Under the pieces are notes generated by a model. It was given only the letters and a program-made list of their open reading frames with translations, made no database searches and was not told where the DNA came from. From Nonomuraea pusilla (GTDB taxonomy: Bacteria; Actinomycetota; Actinomycetes; Streptosporangiales; Streptosporangiaceae), in NCBI RefSeq assembly GCF_900109355.1, contig NZ_FOBF01000032.1, positions 19,299-83,298 on the forward strand: a stretch of 64,000 nt of DNA. The letters run 5' to 3'. The number at the start of each line of letters is the position of its first letter. Within the stretch, counting starts at the first letter, position 1. Positions 51,058 through 59,896 of the stretch are shown here, one piece after another. The position numbers and the translations under genes were made by a program.

Positions 51058-54000
51058 CTACCTGCCGTTGACGGCCACCTCGAGCAGGTCGATCGCCGAG
51101 CCGTTCGCGTCGCCGTTGAACGCCAACCTGACGTACTGGGCCTTGGCGGTCAGTGGATATTGGGTGGAGAACCCGAAATCGGCGGTGCCCGTGGGACCGT
51201 TGACGGTGCCGGCGTCGTTCCATGACGCGCCGTCCTCGCTGGTCTGGATCTTGATCGTCTTGGGCGTGTTGAGATACTTCTGATCGAGGGAGTTGAAGTT
51301 GATGGCGATGCTGGAGATGTCAGAGCTCGCCGGGAGCTTGAACTGGATCCACGCCGCCTCGCCCGCCGGAACCGACCACTTCGACTCGTCGAACCGGGTG
51401 CCCTCGATCGTCCGGCCGTCGACGAGGTTGGCCACCCCGCTCTGCTGGTGGCTCGAGGTGATCTCGGCGGTGCCCGCGAGGTCGCGGTACGGCAGTAGAT
51501 CCATGAAGACCTTGTTGGTCGTCACGGTCTTGCCGTCCAGCGTCACGTCCGCCCACACGGCCGCCCTCGTGGGCTTCTCCACCGCAGGCGTGATGATCTT
51601 GTTCCGTTTGAAGGCGAACGTGTCCACCTCCTGGATGGCGATGGGCTTGTACTTGTCGCCACCGCTCAGATCGACGATGCCGCCATGCCATCTGATCCGC
51701 GCCGCTCCCAGTCCGATGGGACCGCCCTCGGCCGACCTTCCAGTGATCGCGTAGGGCAGTCCGTCGTTCAGCGGAAACGCGCCGTACGCCTCCTTCCCGG
51801 CGACGAGGAGGGATGCCTCGATCATGTCGCCGGCCACGTGGACGACGCCGTCCCTGACTCTGACGTTCACCACGCCCTGCTTGGTGACGCCCTCGTGCGT
51901 GCCCTTCACCGTGATGGTCGTCGTCCCGTTCGATACCGCGGTCACGACCCCCGGGCCGTGCACGGCCGCCACCTCGGGGTTCGAACTGCTGTAGGTCACG
52001 TCGGACAGCTGCGCCCGGAGGGCGGGGTAGGTCATGTGTCCCTCGGCGCGGACTTTCAGCATCGAGGGCGCGACCTGCTCGGCGGTCGCGACGACGTCGG
52101 TCAGCTTGTACGTCCGGACCGGATCGTCGGTAACGATCTTGATGATCGTGTCGACCGGATCCTCACGCACCTCGGACAGGTCGATGGACAGGCTGTCGCC
52201 CTGCTGCTTGAACGAGGTGATCGGGGCGTTCGCGTTCAGCCAGGTGACCGACACCACCCGATGGCCGACCGGGCTGACGGTCAGGGACCTGCCGGCGATG
52301 GCGTCGAAGCCCTTCTTGCCGTCCGGCCCCTTCATGATGTGGAGGTAGATGATGTTGTCCCGGGCGGTCGCGTACCCCCACTGCGGACCGGTCTTGCCGC
52401 TGGGGAAGGCGAACTGCTCGTAGTTCCCTCGCCCGTCGTCCTCGTAGCCGTAGCCGGACAGGAAGTACGGTGTCGTCCCGGTGGTGGACTCGTGCCGTTC
52501 CGGGCCGCCCTCCGGCGCGAACCAGTCGATCAGGTTCTCTCGCACGTCGATGAACTCCTGGGCGGCCTTCGGATACCGCGTGGCGATCTCCTGCGGCGAG
52601 TGCCAGTTCGGTCCGCGGCTGTCGATGATCGACTGATCGTTGTTGTCCGCGTAACCCCGGCCGGCGTTCATCACCATCTCCTTCGCCACCTGCCGGTAGT
52701 CGTCACGCTTGCCGTAGTACGGCGAAAGCTCGTCCCTGGTGTGGATCATCTTCCACGGCTCCATGATCGTCCGCTTGAGAAGATGGTTGCGGGACGCGTT
52801 GGCGTAGATTCCCGACGCCTCGGCGGTGCGCAGGTCGGGGTCGCCGTACTCCTCGCCCCAGGCATTCGAGTTCACGATGATCTCGTTGGAGTAGTTGCGA
52901 ATGCCGCTGTAGATGACGTCGAAATTCTCCGCCTTGTGTCCCTGTGGGCCGTCGAAATACAGGTAGCTCGGGTCATAGCGGTGAATGAGGTCGGCGATGT
53001 CCTGGACCGTCTTGTCGGTGTTCTGGGAGGCGTAGTAGAGGCCGAACCTGATGCCCTGACGCTTGACCGCCCGCTCGAACCTCCTGAGACCGTCGACGAC
53101 CTTCCCGCTCTCGTCCTTCGGGTAGTAGAGGTGCCTGTCGCTCTTCGGATCGCAGAACTTCGAGGGCCAGAAGTACGCCTGCTGGTTCGTCTCGACCGAC
53201 ACCAGCGAGTGTCCTTGGGCCTTGGCCCGCTCCGCCCACCGGTCGACGGAGAAGTTCGGGTCCACGAAGTAGTTGTAGATTCCGGTGGCATGGGTGAGAG
53301 CGCCGACCCTGCCTTCTTCGAACCACTTGTTCGGACGTTCCTTCACGGTGAGCGTGAAGTCCTTCGTGGCGCTGCTTCCCTTGCCGTCGGTCACCTGGAC
53401 CGTGAAGTGATGGTCACCGGGCCGGGCATCGACGCTGATGACGCCCTTGACGCTGTTCAGGTCGACTTTCCCGTTCACCAGCCCGTCCGCGACGGTGCCG
53501 TCCGCATTCAGTTCCAGACCTTCGGGCAGTTTCCCGGCGACCACCTTCCAGGTGTATCCCGGTGCGCCTCCGGAGGCCATGAACTGGAACGCCGAGGCTG
53601 ACACGCCGTAGGTGTTGCCGCTGACCGACTTGTTCCAGACGTAGGGCCATTCCTTGTAGCCGGTGGGCAACCCCTGCGACACGATCCGCAGGTTCTCCGA
53701 CGGCCCCTCGACAGAGTTGACCAGGCCGGCCACCCGGTTGCCCGCCTGATCCGCGACCCGGCCGTAGAAGCCGAGGTAGGCCACGTTCTTGTCCTGCGCC
53801 ACCGGCACCCCGTTGGCGTTCACGTCCTCGGTGTAGGTGTGCTTGATCTGGATCATCAGCTTGTTCCAGCCCGGGTGCAGCTGGACGGGACTCTTGGTGA
53901 GATCCTTCTGCACTTCGGCAGGTGTGCTCGGATCCGTCACGCACCGGTCGTTGACGAAGAGCCGGTACGAGCCGCTGGCGCCGACGTTGACATAGGCCTG

Positions 54001-54807
54001 CTGTTCGGCCGGGCTGTAGACGTAGGTGTGCGCGTAGACGTACTTGTTCCTCGTGTCCACGCCCTGCTTGACCGTGTAGTACCCGTAGAGGTCCTGGTAA
54101 TCGTCGTAGTTCCGGTTGTAGACGCGGTCGTCGAAGTACTCCCACTTCCTGCTCTCGCCGCCGAAGCCCATGGACTCGCCGAGGCCAGGAGTGATCTCTG
54201 TCCTGCCGTCGACGGGCTGCGCCTTGTCGTACACCTCGATCTCGGCGATGCCGGTGATCGGCGGGTAAGGCGAGCGGCCCTTGTCGATCTCGACCCTCAT
54301 CTCGCGGACGTTCTTCAGCCCGGGCCGTGCCGAATAGACGGTGGGATTGGACGTGCCGTCGACCTGGCCGGACTCCACCTTGCTCCCGTCGTCCAGGGTG
54401 AAGGTGAGGTGATACCAGTTGTTCACGTGCCGCGAATCACCCCACTGTGCGATCCGCACCTCGTTGAGGGCGATGGGTTCGCGCCACTTGAGGTCCACCC
54501 ACGGGCTGGGATCGTTCTCCGTCACCCACTGCTTCCGGACATCGCCGTCCACCAGATAGGCGACCGGATTCACCGCCAGCGTCGATGAGGAAGCCGTTAT
54601 CTCGGACGCCTTGGGAGCGTGATTCACCGGCTCCCGCGCCTCGCATTCGTAGAGTTTCTCGACCACCGGAGAATCGAACGGACCCGACACGAGCCACGAG
54701 TTGATGAAGGGTGCGTCCCCGGCCGCCTGCTGCGCATACGCTTTCGTGTCGAAGACGCCGAGGAACAGCAACATGATGACCGTCACGCCGGCTAAGATTT
54801 TCCCCAT
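51058..54807 (-). CDS. Giant secreted GH29-like multidomain glycosidase 2
   Basis: A 1249-residue paralogue of the downstream protein. Signal peptide 1-25 (ends AYA-QQ). Shared modules follow the same order: N-terminal beta module (30-55, 220-360, WEYFDDRVYNRNYDDYQDLY), Ig-like domain (400-490), GH29-like barrel (495-about 900) with His506 (LTHATG) and Asp619 (LYFDGPQ), bacterial Ig-like module and a C-terminal F5/8-type domain. Unlike its partner it has an extra F5/8-type domain inserted within the N-terminal module (residues 62-195), and lacks the second C-terminal set. It follows the permease pair by 33 bp; the 232-bp gap to the next gene could hold a promoter. Substrate is inferred to be an exopolysaccharide or plant/fungal glycan. 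Confidence 0.8.
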   Translation of the reverse strand: MGKILAGVTVIMLLFLGVFDTKAYAQQAAGDAPFINSWLVSGPFDSPVVEKLYECEAREPVNHAPKASEITASSSTLAVNPVAYLVDGDVRKQWVTENDPSPWVDLKWREPIALNEVRIAQWGDSRHVNNWYHLTFTLDDGSKVESGQVDGTSNPTVYSARPGLKNVREMRVEIDKGRSPYPPITGIAEIEVYDKAQPVDGRTEITPGLGESMGFGGESRKWEYFDDRVYNRNYDDYQDLYGYYTVKQGVDTRNKYVYAHTYVYSPAEQQAYVNVGASGSYRLFVNDRCVTDPSTPAEVQKDLTKSPVQLHPGWNKLMIQIKHTYTEDVNANGVPVAQDKNVAYLGFYGRVADQAGNRVAGLVNSVEGPSENLRIVSQGLPTGYKEWPYVWNKSVSGNTYGVSASAFQFMASGGAPGYTWKVVAGKLPEGLELNADGTVADGLVNGKVDLNSVKGVISVDARPGDHHFTVQVTDGKGSSATKDFTLTVKERPNKWFEEGRVGALTHATGIYNYFVDPNFSVDRWAERAKAQGHSLVSVETNQQAYFWPSKFCDPKSDRHLYYPKDESGKVVDGLRRFERAVKRQGIRFGLYYASQNTDKTVQDIADLIHRYDPSYLYFDGPQGHKAENFDVIYSGIRNYSNEIIVNSNAWGEEYGDPDLRTAEASGIYANASRNHLLKRTIMEPWKMIHTRDELSPYYGKRDDYRQVAKEMVMNAGRGYADNNDQSIIDSRGPNWHSPQEIATRYPKAAQEFIDVRENLIDWFAPEGGPERHESTTGTTPYFLSGYGYEDDGRGNYEQFAFPSGKTGPQWGYATARDNIIYLHIMKGPDGKKGFDAIAGRSLTVSPVGHRVVSVTWLNANAPITSFKQQGDSLSIDLSEVREDPVDTIIKIVTDDPVRTYKLTDVVATAEQVAPSMLKVRAEGHMTYPALRAQLSDVTYSSSNPEVAAVHGPGVVTAVSNGTTTITVKGTHEGVTKQGVVNVRVRDGVVHVAGDMIEASLLVAGKEAYGAFPLNDGLPYAITGRSAEGGPIGLGAARIRWHGGIVDLSGGDKYKPIAIQEVDTFAFKRNKIITPAVEKPTRAAVWADVTLDGKTVTTNKVFMDLLPYRDLAGTAEITSSHQQSGVANLVDGRTIEGTRFDESKWSVPAGEAAWIQFKLPASSDISSIAINFNSLDQKYLNTPKTIKIQTSEDGASWNDAGTVNGPTGTADFGFSTQYPLTAKAQYVRLAFNGDANGSAIDLLEVAVNGR

Positions 54808-54840
54808 TAGTTGTAGAGTCTCTCTGTGTCTGGGGGGCTG

Positions 54841-55674
54841 TCAGGCTTTGAGGCTTCCCGCCGCGAGTCCCGAACGCCAGTACCGTTGCAGGACGATGAA
54901 GGCGATGACGAGGGGCACCACCGAGATGAGCGAGCCGGTCACCACGATGTCGTACCAGGGCTGGTCTCGTAGCTGGCTGTTCCAGAAGTAAAGTCCGAGC
55001 GTCAGCGGCCAGAGCTTGTCATCGGCGAGCATCATCAGCGGCAGGAAGAAGTTGTTCCAGATGCCCACGAACTGGAACAGGAAGATGGTGACCAGAGCGG
55101 GCGACATCAACCGCAGCGCGACGGTGAAGAAGATGCGCAGGTCGCCCGCGCCGTCAATCCGTGCGGCGTCGATCAGCTCCTCCGGGACGGAGGACGTCGC
55201 GTACACCCGGGCGAGGTAGACCCCGAACGGGGTGACGACGCTCGGGATCAGCACCGACCAGTAGGTGTTGACGACACCCGTGGACGAGGCCAGCAGATAG
55301 AGCGGCAGCGCGAGGAGCGGCGGTGGGATCAACACCGCGCCGATGATCACGGCGAAGAGACCCTCACGGCCCCGGAAGGGATACTTGGCCAGCGAGTACC
55401 CCGCCATGGCGGCGAGGAGAGTCGCCGCCACCGCGCCTCCGGCGGAGTAGAGCAGGCTGTTGAGGACCCATCGGGGGAAGGCGCCGCCGCTGTGGGTGAA
55501 GACCCTCCCCACGTTGTCGGCCAGATGCAGCTCCGCCCCGAACCAGAAGCCGTTGCCGCCGAACAGCTCGCCCTTCGACTTGGTGGCCGAGACGATCAGC
55601 CACCACACGGGCAGCAGGAAGTATCCGGCGATCGCGAGCAGCAGCACCAGGGTGCTCATGCGGGTGGCACGCAT
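54841..55674 (-). CDS. Sugar ABC transporter permease, MalG type
   Basis: A 277-residue permease whose ATG (55674) shares one base with the stop of the preceding gene (TGATG). EAA motif: LIDAARIDGAGDLRIFFTVA. C-terminus RYWRSGLAAGSLKA matches the MalG type. Second channel subunit of the Cluster C importer. Confidence 0.93.
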   Translation of the reverse strand: MRATRMSTLVLLLAIAGYFLLPVWWLIVSATKSKGELFGGNGFWFGAELHLADNVGRVFTHSGGAFPRWVLNSLLYSAGGAVAATLLAAMAGYSLAKYPFRGREGLFAVIIGAVLIPPPLLALPLYLLASSTGVVNTYWSVLIPSVVTPFGVYLARVYATSSVPEELIDAARIDGAGDLRIFFTVALRLMSPALVTIFLFQFVGIWNNFFLPLMMLADDKLWPLTLGLYFWNSQLRDQPWYDIVVTGSLISVVPLVIAFIVLQRYWRSGLAAGSLKA

Positions 55675-56528
55675 CACGTCCCCCTGCTGCTCAGCCGCAG
55701 GAAACCGTACGAGAAGACGAACGTTGCCACTGCCAGGACCACCGCGATCGCGGCCGCGAAGTTGTAGTCGTTGAGCCCGAACGCCGCCTGGTAGGAGAGC
55801 ATCACCGGGGTGTATCCGCCGCTGATCACGGAGGCCATGGAGCGCAGCACCATCGGCTCGCCGAACAGCTGCAGCGTGCCGATGATGGAGAACACGCCGG
55901 TCAGGGTGAGCGAGGGACGCAGCAGCGGGATCTTGATGTGCCACGCGATGCGCCAGCCGGAGCATCCGTCCACCTCCGCCGCCTCGAACAGCTCGCGCGG
56001 GATCGACCGCAGCGACGTATGGAGGATGACCATGTTGTATCCCGTCCATGACCAGGTGACGATGTTGCCGATCGACCACAGGATCGTGTCGGCGGAGAGG
56101 AAGTCGAACGCGGGGAGCGGGCTGATTCCTGGCACGTAGAGGAAGGACCACAGGACCGCCGCGATCACCCCGGGAATGGCGAACGGCAGGAAGTAGGCCA
56201 GCCGGAAGAACCGTCCGAACCACGCCGCCCGGGAGTCCAGCAGGAGTGCCAGCAGCAGGGCCAGCCCGAGCATCACCGGCACCTGGACCAGGCCGAAAGC
56301 GATCACACGGACGACGCTGCCGACGAACGCGCTGTCGGCGAACACCCGCGCGTAGTTCGACAAGCCCGCGAACACGGTCTCCGCCGGGCCTAACCCGAGC
56401 CCGGACCGCTCGACCCGGAACAGGCTCTGGTGGACGGCGTACCCGATCGGCAGTACGAAGACGGCCGCGAAGAGGACGACGAACGGCGCGAGCAGCAGCA
56501 AGGCCGCTACCCGGTGGCGGCGGATCAT
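55674..56528 (-). CDS. Sugar ABC transporter permease, MalF type
   Basis: A 284-residue permease starting at the ATG at 56528, which overlaps the binding-protein stop by 4 bp. The EAA loop is LFEAAEVDGCSGWRIAWHIK; about six membrane segments are evident. A longer frame up to 56684 only reads across the binding-protein gene. Partner of the MalG-type gene that follows. Confidence 0.93.
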   Translation of the reverse strand: MIRRHRVAALLLLAPFVVLFAAVFVLPIGYAVHQSLFRVERSGLGLGPAETVFAGLSNYARVFADSAFVGSVVRVIAFGLVQVPVMLGLALLLALLLDSRAAWFGRFFRLAYFLPFAIPGVIAAVLWSFLYVPGISPLPAFDFLSADTILWSIGNIVTWSWTGYNMVILHTSLRSIPRELFEAAEVDGCSGWRIAWHIKIPLLRPSLTLTGVFSIIGTLQLFGEPMVLRSMASVISGGYTPVMLSYQAAFGLNDYNFAAAIAVVLAVATFVFSYGFLRLSSRGT

Positions 56529-57820
56529 CCTTCGACCTTCAGGCCCTTCGACTTCATCACCTCGACGGTCTTGCCCTGGAGGATGTCCAGTTGGGCGGGC
56601 AGGGTGCCCTTGCCCGAGTACGCGACGTTGACGGAGTCGGTGAGATCGGCGCCGAACTGCGACTGCATCGGCCCCCACTGCCAACTGGTGTCAGTGTTCT
56701 GGGCAGCCTCGGCGAACACCTGGAAGATGTTCTGGCCGCCGAAGTACTCGACGCCCGTGTCCACCTCAGGCAGCGACAGTCCCGCGCTGGCGGCCGGGTA
56801 GATGCCCGTCACCTTGATCAGGTTCTTCAGGCTGGCGGGGTCGGTGCTCATCCAGGTGGCGAATTCGACCGCTTCCTTCTTGTGCGCACACCCCTTCAAC
56901 ACGGCGGTACTGGATCCGCCCTCGTTGCCGAACTTCTTCTCGCCCGCGGCCCACTGCGGCATCGGCGCGACGGCGAACTTGCCCTTGGCCGCCGGCGCGT
57001 TCTCCGCGATGAGAGGGCGCAGCCACACGGCGCCGATGGCGGTGGCGACCTTGCCGGACTGCAGCGAGCTCCACCACGCGGCGCTGTAGCCCTCATCGGT
57101 GACGTTGACCAGCTTCTTGTCGATGAGGCCCTGCCAGTACTCGGCCATCCGCCTGGTCTCGGGGGAGTTGACCGCGACCTTCCACGTGTCACCCGCGGTG
57201 GAGAACCACTTGGCGCCGCTCTGCCAGGCCAGGCCGGCCAGATCGACGGCTCGCAGGTTCAGGATGTACGCCTCGGGGTCGGCCTGGTGCAGCTTCTCGG
57301 CTGCCTTGGCGTACTCGTCCCACGTCTTCGGTACAGCGATGCCGTACTTGTCGAAGACGTCCTTGCGGTAGTACAGGGCCGTCGGGCCGGTGTCGACCGG
57401 GATCCCGTAGGTTCTGCCGACGAGGGAGACCTGGTTCCAGGTCCACGGGATGAACTGCCCCTGGGCGCTTCCGGCTTCGCTGGTGATGTCCTCCAGGGCG
57501 TTCTCGAGCAGGAAGGTGGGCATCGACTCGAAACCGACCTGAGCCAGGCAGGGCGCGTTCCCAGCCTTGACGGCCGTGAACATCTTGTCGTAGCCGCCCT
57601 TGCCGCCCGACGGCAGCTTGTTGAAGGTGACCTGCACGTCCTTGTGGCCGGCGTTGAACAGCTCGACCGACTTGTCGTAGCCGGGGGCCCAGCCCCAGAA
57701 CTCGAGCTTGACGGGGGCGGCGCCGCCCCCGGACGTGGGCCCGTCGGACGAGGACGAGCCGCAGGCCGTCACGGCGAGCGGCAGCACCACCAGCGCGGCG
57801 GCGATCGTTGTCTTCTTCAC
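56525..57820 (-). CDS. Sugar-binding lipoprotein of Cluster C importer
   Basis: A 431-residue family 1 solute-binding protein. Signal MKKTTIAAALVVLPLAVTAC carries lipobox VTAC with Cys20; a Ser/Gly-rich tether follows (GSSSSDGPTSGGG). Ligand-domain features include LEFWGWAPGYDKSVELFNAG and GIPVDTGPTALYYRKDVFDK. AAGGAGAC precedes the ATG. It leads the operon that encodes the two giant GH29-like enzymes, so it probably imports oligosaccharides that they release. Confidence 0.93.
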   Translation of the reverse strand: MKKTTIAAALVVLPLAVTACGSSSSDGPTSGGGAAPVKLEFWGWAPGYDKSVELFNAGHKDVQVTFNKLPSGGKGGYDKMFTAVKAGNAPCLAQVGFESMPTFLLENALEDITSEAGSAQGQFIPWTWNQVSLVGRTYGIPVDTGPTALYYRKDVFDKYGIAVPKTWDEYAKAAEKLHQADPEAYILNLRAVDLAGLAWQSGAKWFSTAGDTWKVAVNSPETRRMAEYWQGLIDKKLVNVTDEGYSAAWWSSLQSGKVATAIGAVWLRPLIAENAPAAKGKFAVAPMPQWAAGEKKFGNEGGSSTAVLKGCAHKKEAVEFATWMSTDPASLKNLIKVTGIYPAASAGLSLPEVDTGVEYFGGQNIFQVFAEAAQNTDTSWQWGPMQSQFGADLTDSVNVAYSGKGTLPAQLDILQGKTVEVMKSKGLKVEG

Positions 57821-58415
57821 TGTTGCTGTCTCCTTAACCGAGCGCCGCCGACGGGGGAGCGGCGGCGGACGCTCGGACTTCTCGTCTGCTCAGGGGAGGG
57901 CTTGATGCCATCGGTGCTACGGTGCGCCTCGGCGTGGGGCAGGAGAGCGCCTTCACCTGGATCAACGCCGTGCTGGTACGGAAACGACTCGGGATCTGAT
58001 CATCTGCACTCCTGAGCTTCGAATCGCATGGACATGACGCCATCAGTGCATGACCCCAGGCACGGCGCCGCCGCACCTGAACACGACGTGGGTGTGCGAA
58101 GTGAGAGAGTTGCTTAGATCAGATCTATATCTGATCCTCTATCGCCACCGATGGGTTCCTTCCATCAGGACGAGAGCGTTTATGCAGGTCACTCGGCCGA
58201 TCTCGCTCGGCTCTCAGTATGTGATGCCGCCTCAGCCCAGTCAATAGATCTGTGGCATCAACATCACTCTTCGCAATGAATCTGAGACATTCATGCCGAG
58301 CTCTGGACAGGCGGGGCGGTGCCGGAAGCCGCCGGCGAGGTCGGCGACACCCCGCCGGGTCGCGCCCCGGTAGGCAGCCCCCTGCGGACCCTGATCTCGA
58401 CCAGGTCGACCACGA
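57821..58415. other. 595-bp upstream region of the Cluster C operon
   Basis: Contains no convincing gene. It includes a ribosome site for the binding protein, the palindrome at 58117-58136, and an AT-richer patch (58100-58260) likely to hold the promoter. Between 58300 and 58415 the sequence is GC-rich without recognisable coding; it may be further decayed remains of the enolase copy that begins at 58591. Confidence 0.5.
58117..58136. promoter_or_regulatory. Palindrome, candidate GntR operator of Cluster C
   Basis: GATCAGAT and ATCTGATC are perfect 8-bp inverted arms around CTAT. It lies about 300 bp upstream of the binding-protein start, in the AT-rich part of the intergenic region, and downstream of the GntR gene on the same strand. 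FadR-type GntR proteins bind short palindromes of this size. Confidence 0.5.
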
Positions 58416-58591
58416 TCAGTTCGCGGCGCATCGCCCCTGACAGATCAAGCCGTCGTCGGTGTGGACGCGCGGGATGCCGCCCACGATCGGCCCCTCAGAG
58501 CGGGGAAGCCGCGCTCGCGGACGGAAGGGCGGCTGCCGGGCGGATCGACGAGTTCGACGGTGGCCTCAGTGGTTCGCGTGCGTTCCTTCAT
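58416..58591 (-). pseudogene. N-terminal fragment of a second enolase-superfamily enzyme
   Basis: From ATG 58591 the frame begins MKERTRTTEATVELVDPPGS; after a frameshift another frame gives SEGPIVGGIPRVHTDDGLIC. This mirrors the intact enzyme at 62334 (ITDVTLELIDLP ... SEGPAVGGILRVHTDDGLVG). Only about 45 residues remain and the C-terminal 300 are absent. It starts within the last bases of the GntR gene, just as the intact enolase follows its own GntR gene by 32 bp, so the two-gene module was duplicated and this copy lost its enolase. Confidence 0.75.
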
Positions 58592-59381
58592 CTCGGGACA
58601 GGAGGCGGTGCCGGATCTCCTCCTGGAACTGCTGCCTCGTCATGTCGATGTGCTGTGTCATGAGAGTGACGGCCTGCCCCTCGTCGCCGGAGGCGATGGC
58701 CTGGGCGATGGCCAGATGCTGGTCCGCGGCCACGACGAGCGATCCGCCCGCGACTCCTGCCAGCCCGATGACGCTGACCTGCCGCTGGAGGCGTTGCACC
58801 GACTCGATGGTCGCCGACATGAACATGTTGGCCGCGGCGGCAGCGACCGCCTGGTGGAACTGCTCGTCGGAGCGTGCGAAGTCCTCGACGTCGTTACGCT
58901 CGGCGGCTTCCGCCGAGAGCCGCGCCGCCTCGTGTAACGCCTTCACCTGTGCGGGCACGGCTCGTTGCGCGGCCAGGCGGGCCGTGGCGGACTCGATGTG
59001 CCGCCGGAACTCGAACATCTGGTCCACCTGTCCGAGGTCCGCGGGCAGGAACTGGGCGAACGACTCCCGCCAGGGGGCGTCCTCCGGCTCGGCGACGTAG
59101 ATGCCCCGGCCCTTCTGCACGCTCAGCCTCTTCAGAGCCGAGAGGATCTTCACCGCCTCTCTCACGACCGTCCTGCTCATCTGTACCGCCTCTGCCAGTT
59201 CCTTCTCCGTCGGCAGGCGGTCCCCCGGGCGAAGCCCCTCACGGAGGATGTACTCAAGGATCAGCTCCGCGGCGATCTCGTAACCGGGCCGGTAGTTGGC
59301 CTCTGAGCTCGACTGCCGCTGCCGTGCGGATGGTTGGTTCAATTCCTTCCCCCCTCGCGTCGTGTCTGCGTGTGGACGCAT
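58566..59381 (-). CDS. GntR/FadR-type regulator (FCD domain), Cluster C
   Basis: A 271-residue regulator from the ATG at 59381. HTH: DRLPTEKELAEAVQMSRTVV with REAVKILSALKRLSVQKGRG (wing). The FCD ligand domain has the metal-site pattern: Asp and His in SDEQFHQAVAAAAAN, His in ADQHLAIAQAI and His in MTQHIDMTRQQF. Closely similar to the partial GntR at 63404, so they are duplicates. Such FCD proteins respond to sugar acids (uronates, gluconates, fuconate), matching an enolase-type dehydratase as target. It is upstream of the transport operon on the same strand. Confidence 0.9.
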   Translation of the reverse strand: MRPHADTTRGGKELNQPSARQRQSSSEANYRPGYEIAAELILEYILREGLRPGDRLPTEKELAEAVQMSRTVVREAVKILSALKRLSVQKGRGIYVAEPEDAPWRESFAQFLPADLGQVDQMFEFRRHIESATARLAAQRAVPAQVKALHEAARLSAEAAERNDVEDFARSDEQFHQAVAAAAANMFMSATIESVQRLQRQVSVIGLAGVAGGSLVVAADQHLAIAQAIASGDEGQAVTLMTQHIDMTRQQFQEEIRHRLLSRDEGTHANH

Positions 59382-59896
59382 CTTATCGCTGCATGTTTCC
59401 GGTCTATAGAGCTTCGCCTGCGGCCATGAATCTCAACTAGAGGCTTGACTCGTAAGATCTGCTATCGCCAGACTACGGATCAGCCGGCGCCACATACGAC
59501 TCATCAACCGCAGATCACCTCGGGCGTGGGTTCGTGTCGCGTTGCGCGACGTATCCGATCGATCCCATGGAAGGAACCTCCTGTGCGTTGCGAGCCGCGA
59601 TGGAAGGTCGTCGATCGTGGTGGCCTCTCCCCTCTCGGCGCCGACCGAGCGCGCCGCTGACTCCGGTACGAAGCCTCAGGCCCCCGCGATGGGAAGTCGA
59701 GGACGGCCCTCACCTGCTTCGACACGGCCGACGACAACACATCTTCAGCCACCAGGAAACCAATGGACGAGCGCACCGTCATCGCCACCGCCTGCGCCGT
59801 GAGCCCGCTCAGGACGCGTCTCCGCGATCGCCGGGCCGCTCGTGGCCGGTCTCGGCGGGTCGCCGCAGCAGCACGCCGTGCGGAACAGGATGTTCG
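59382..59896. other. 515-bp region between GntR and GH35 genes
   Basis: Holds the divergent promoters of the two genes. The first 90 bp are AT-richer (CTATAGAG, GTAAGATC) and likely contain the GntR promoter. From 59540 to 59890 the DNA is GC-rich; a plus-strand frame reading TALTCFDTADDNTSSATRKP then MDERTVIATACAVS looks protein-like but I cannot assign it. It may be the end of a decayed gene. Confidence 0.4.
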
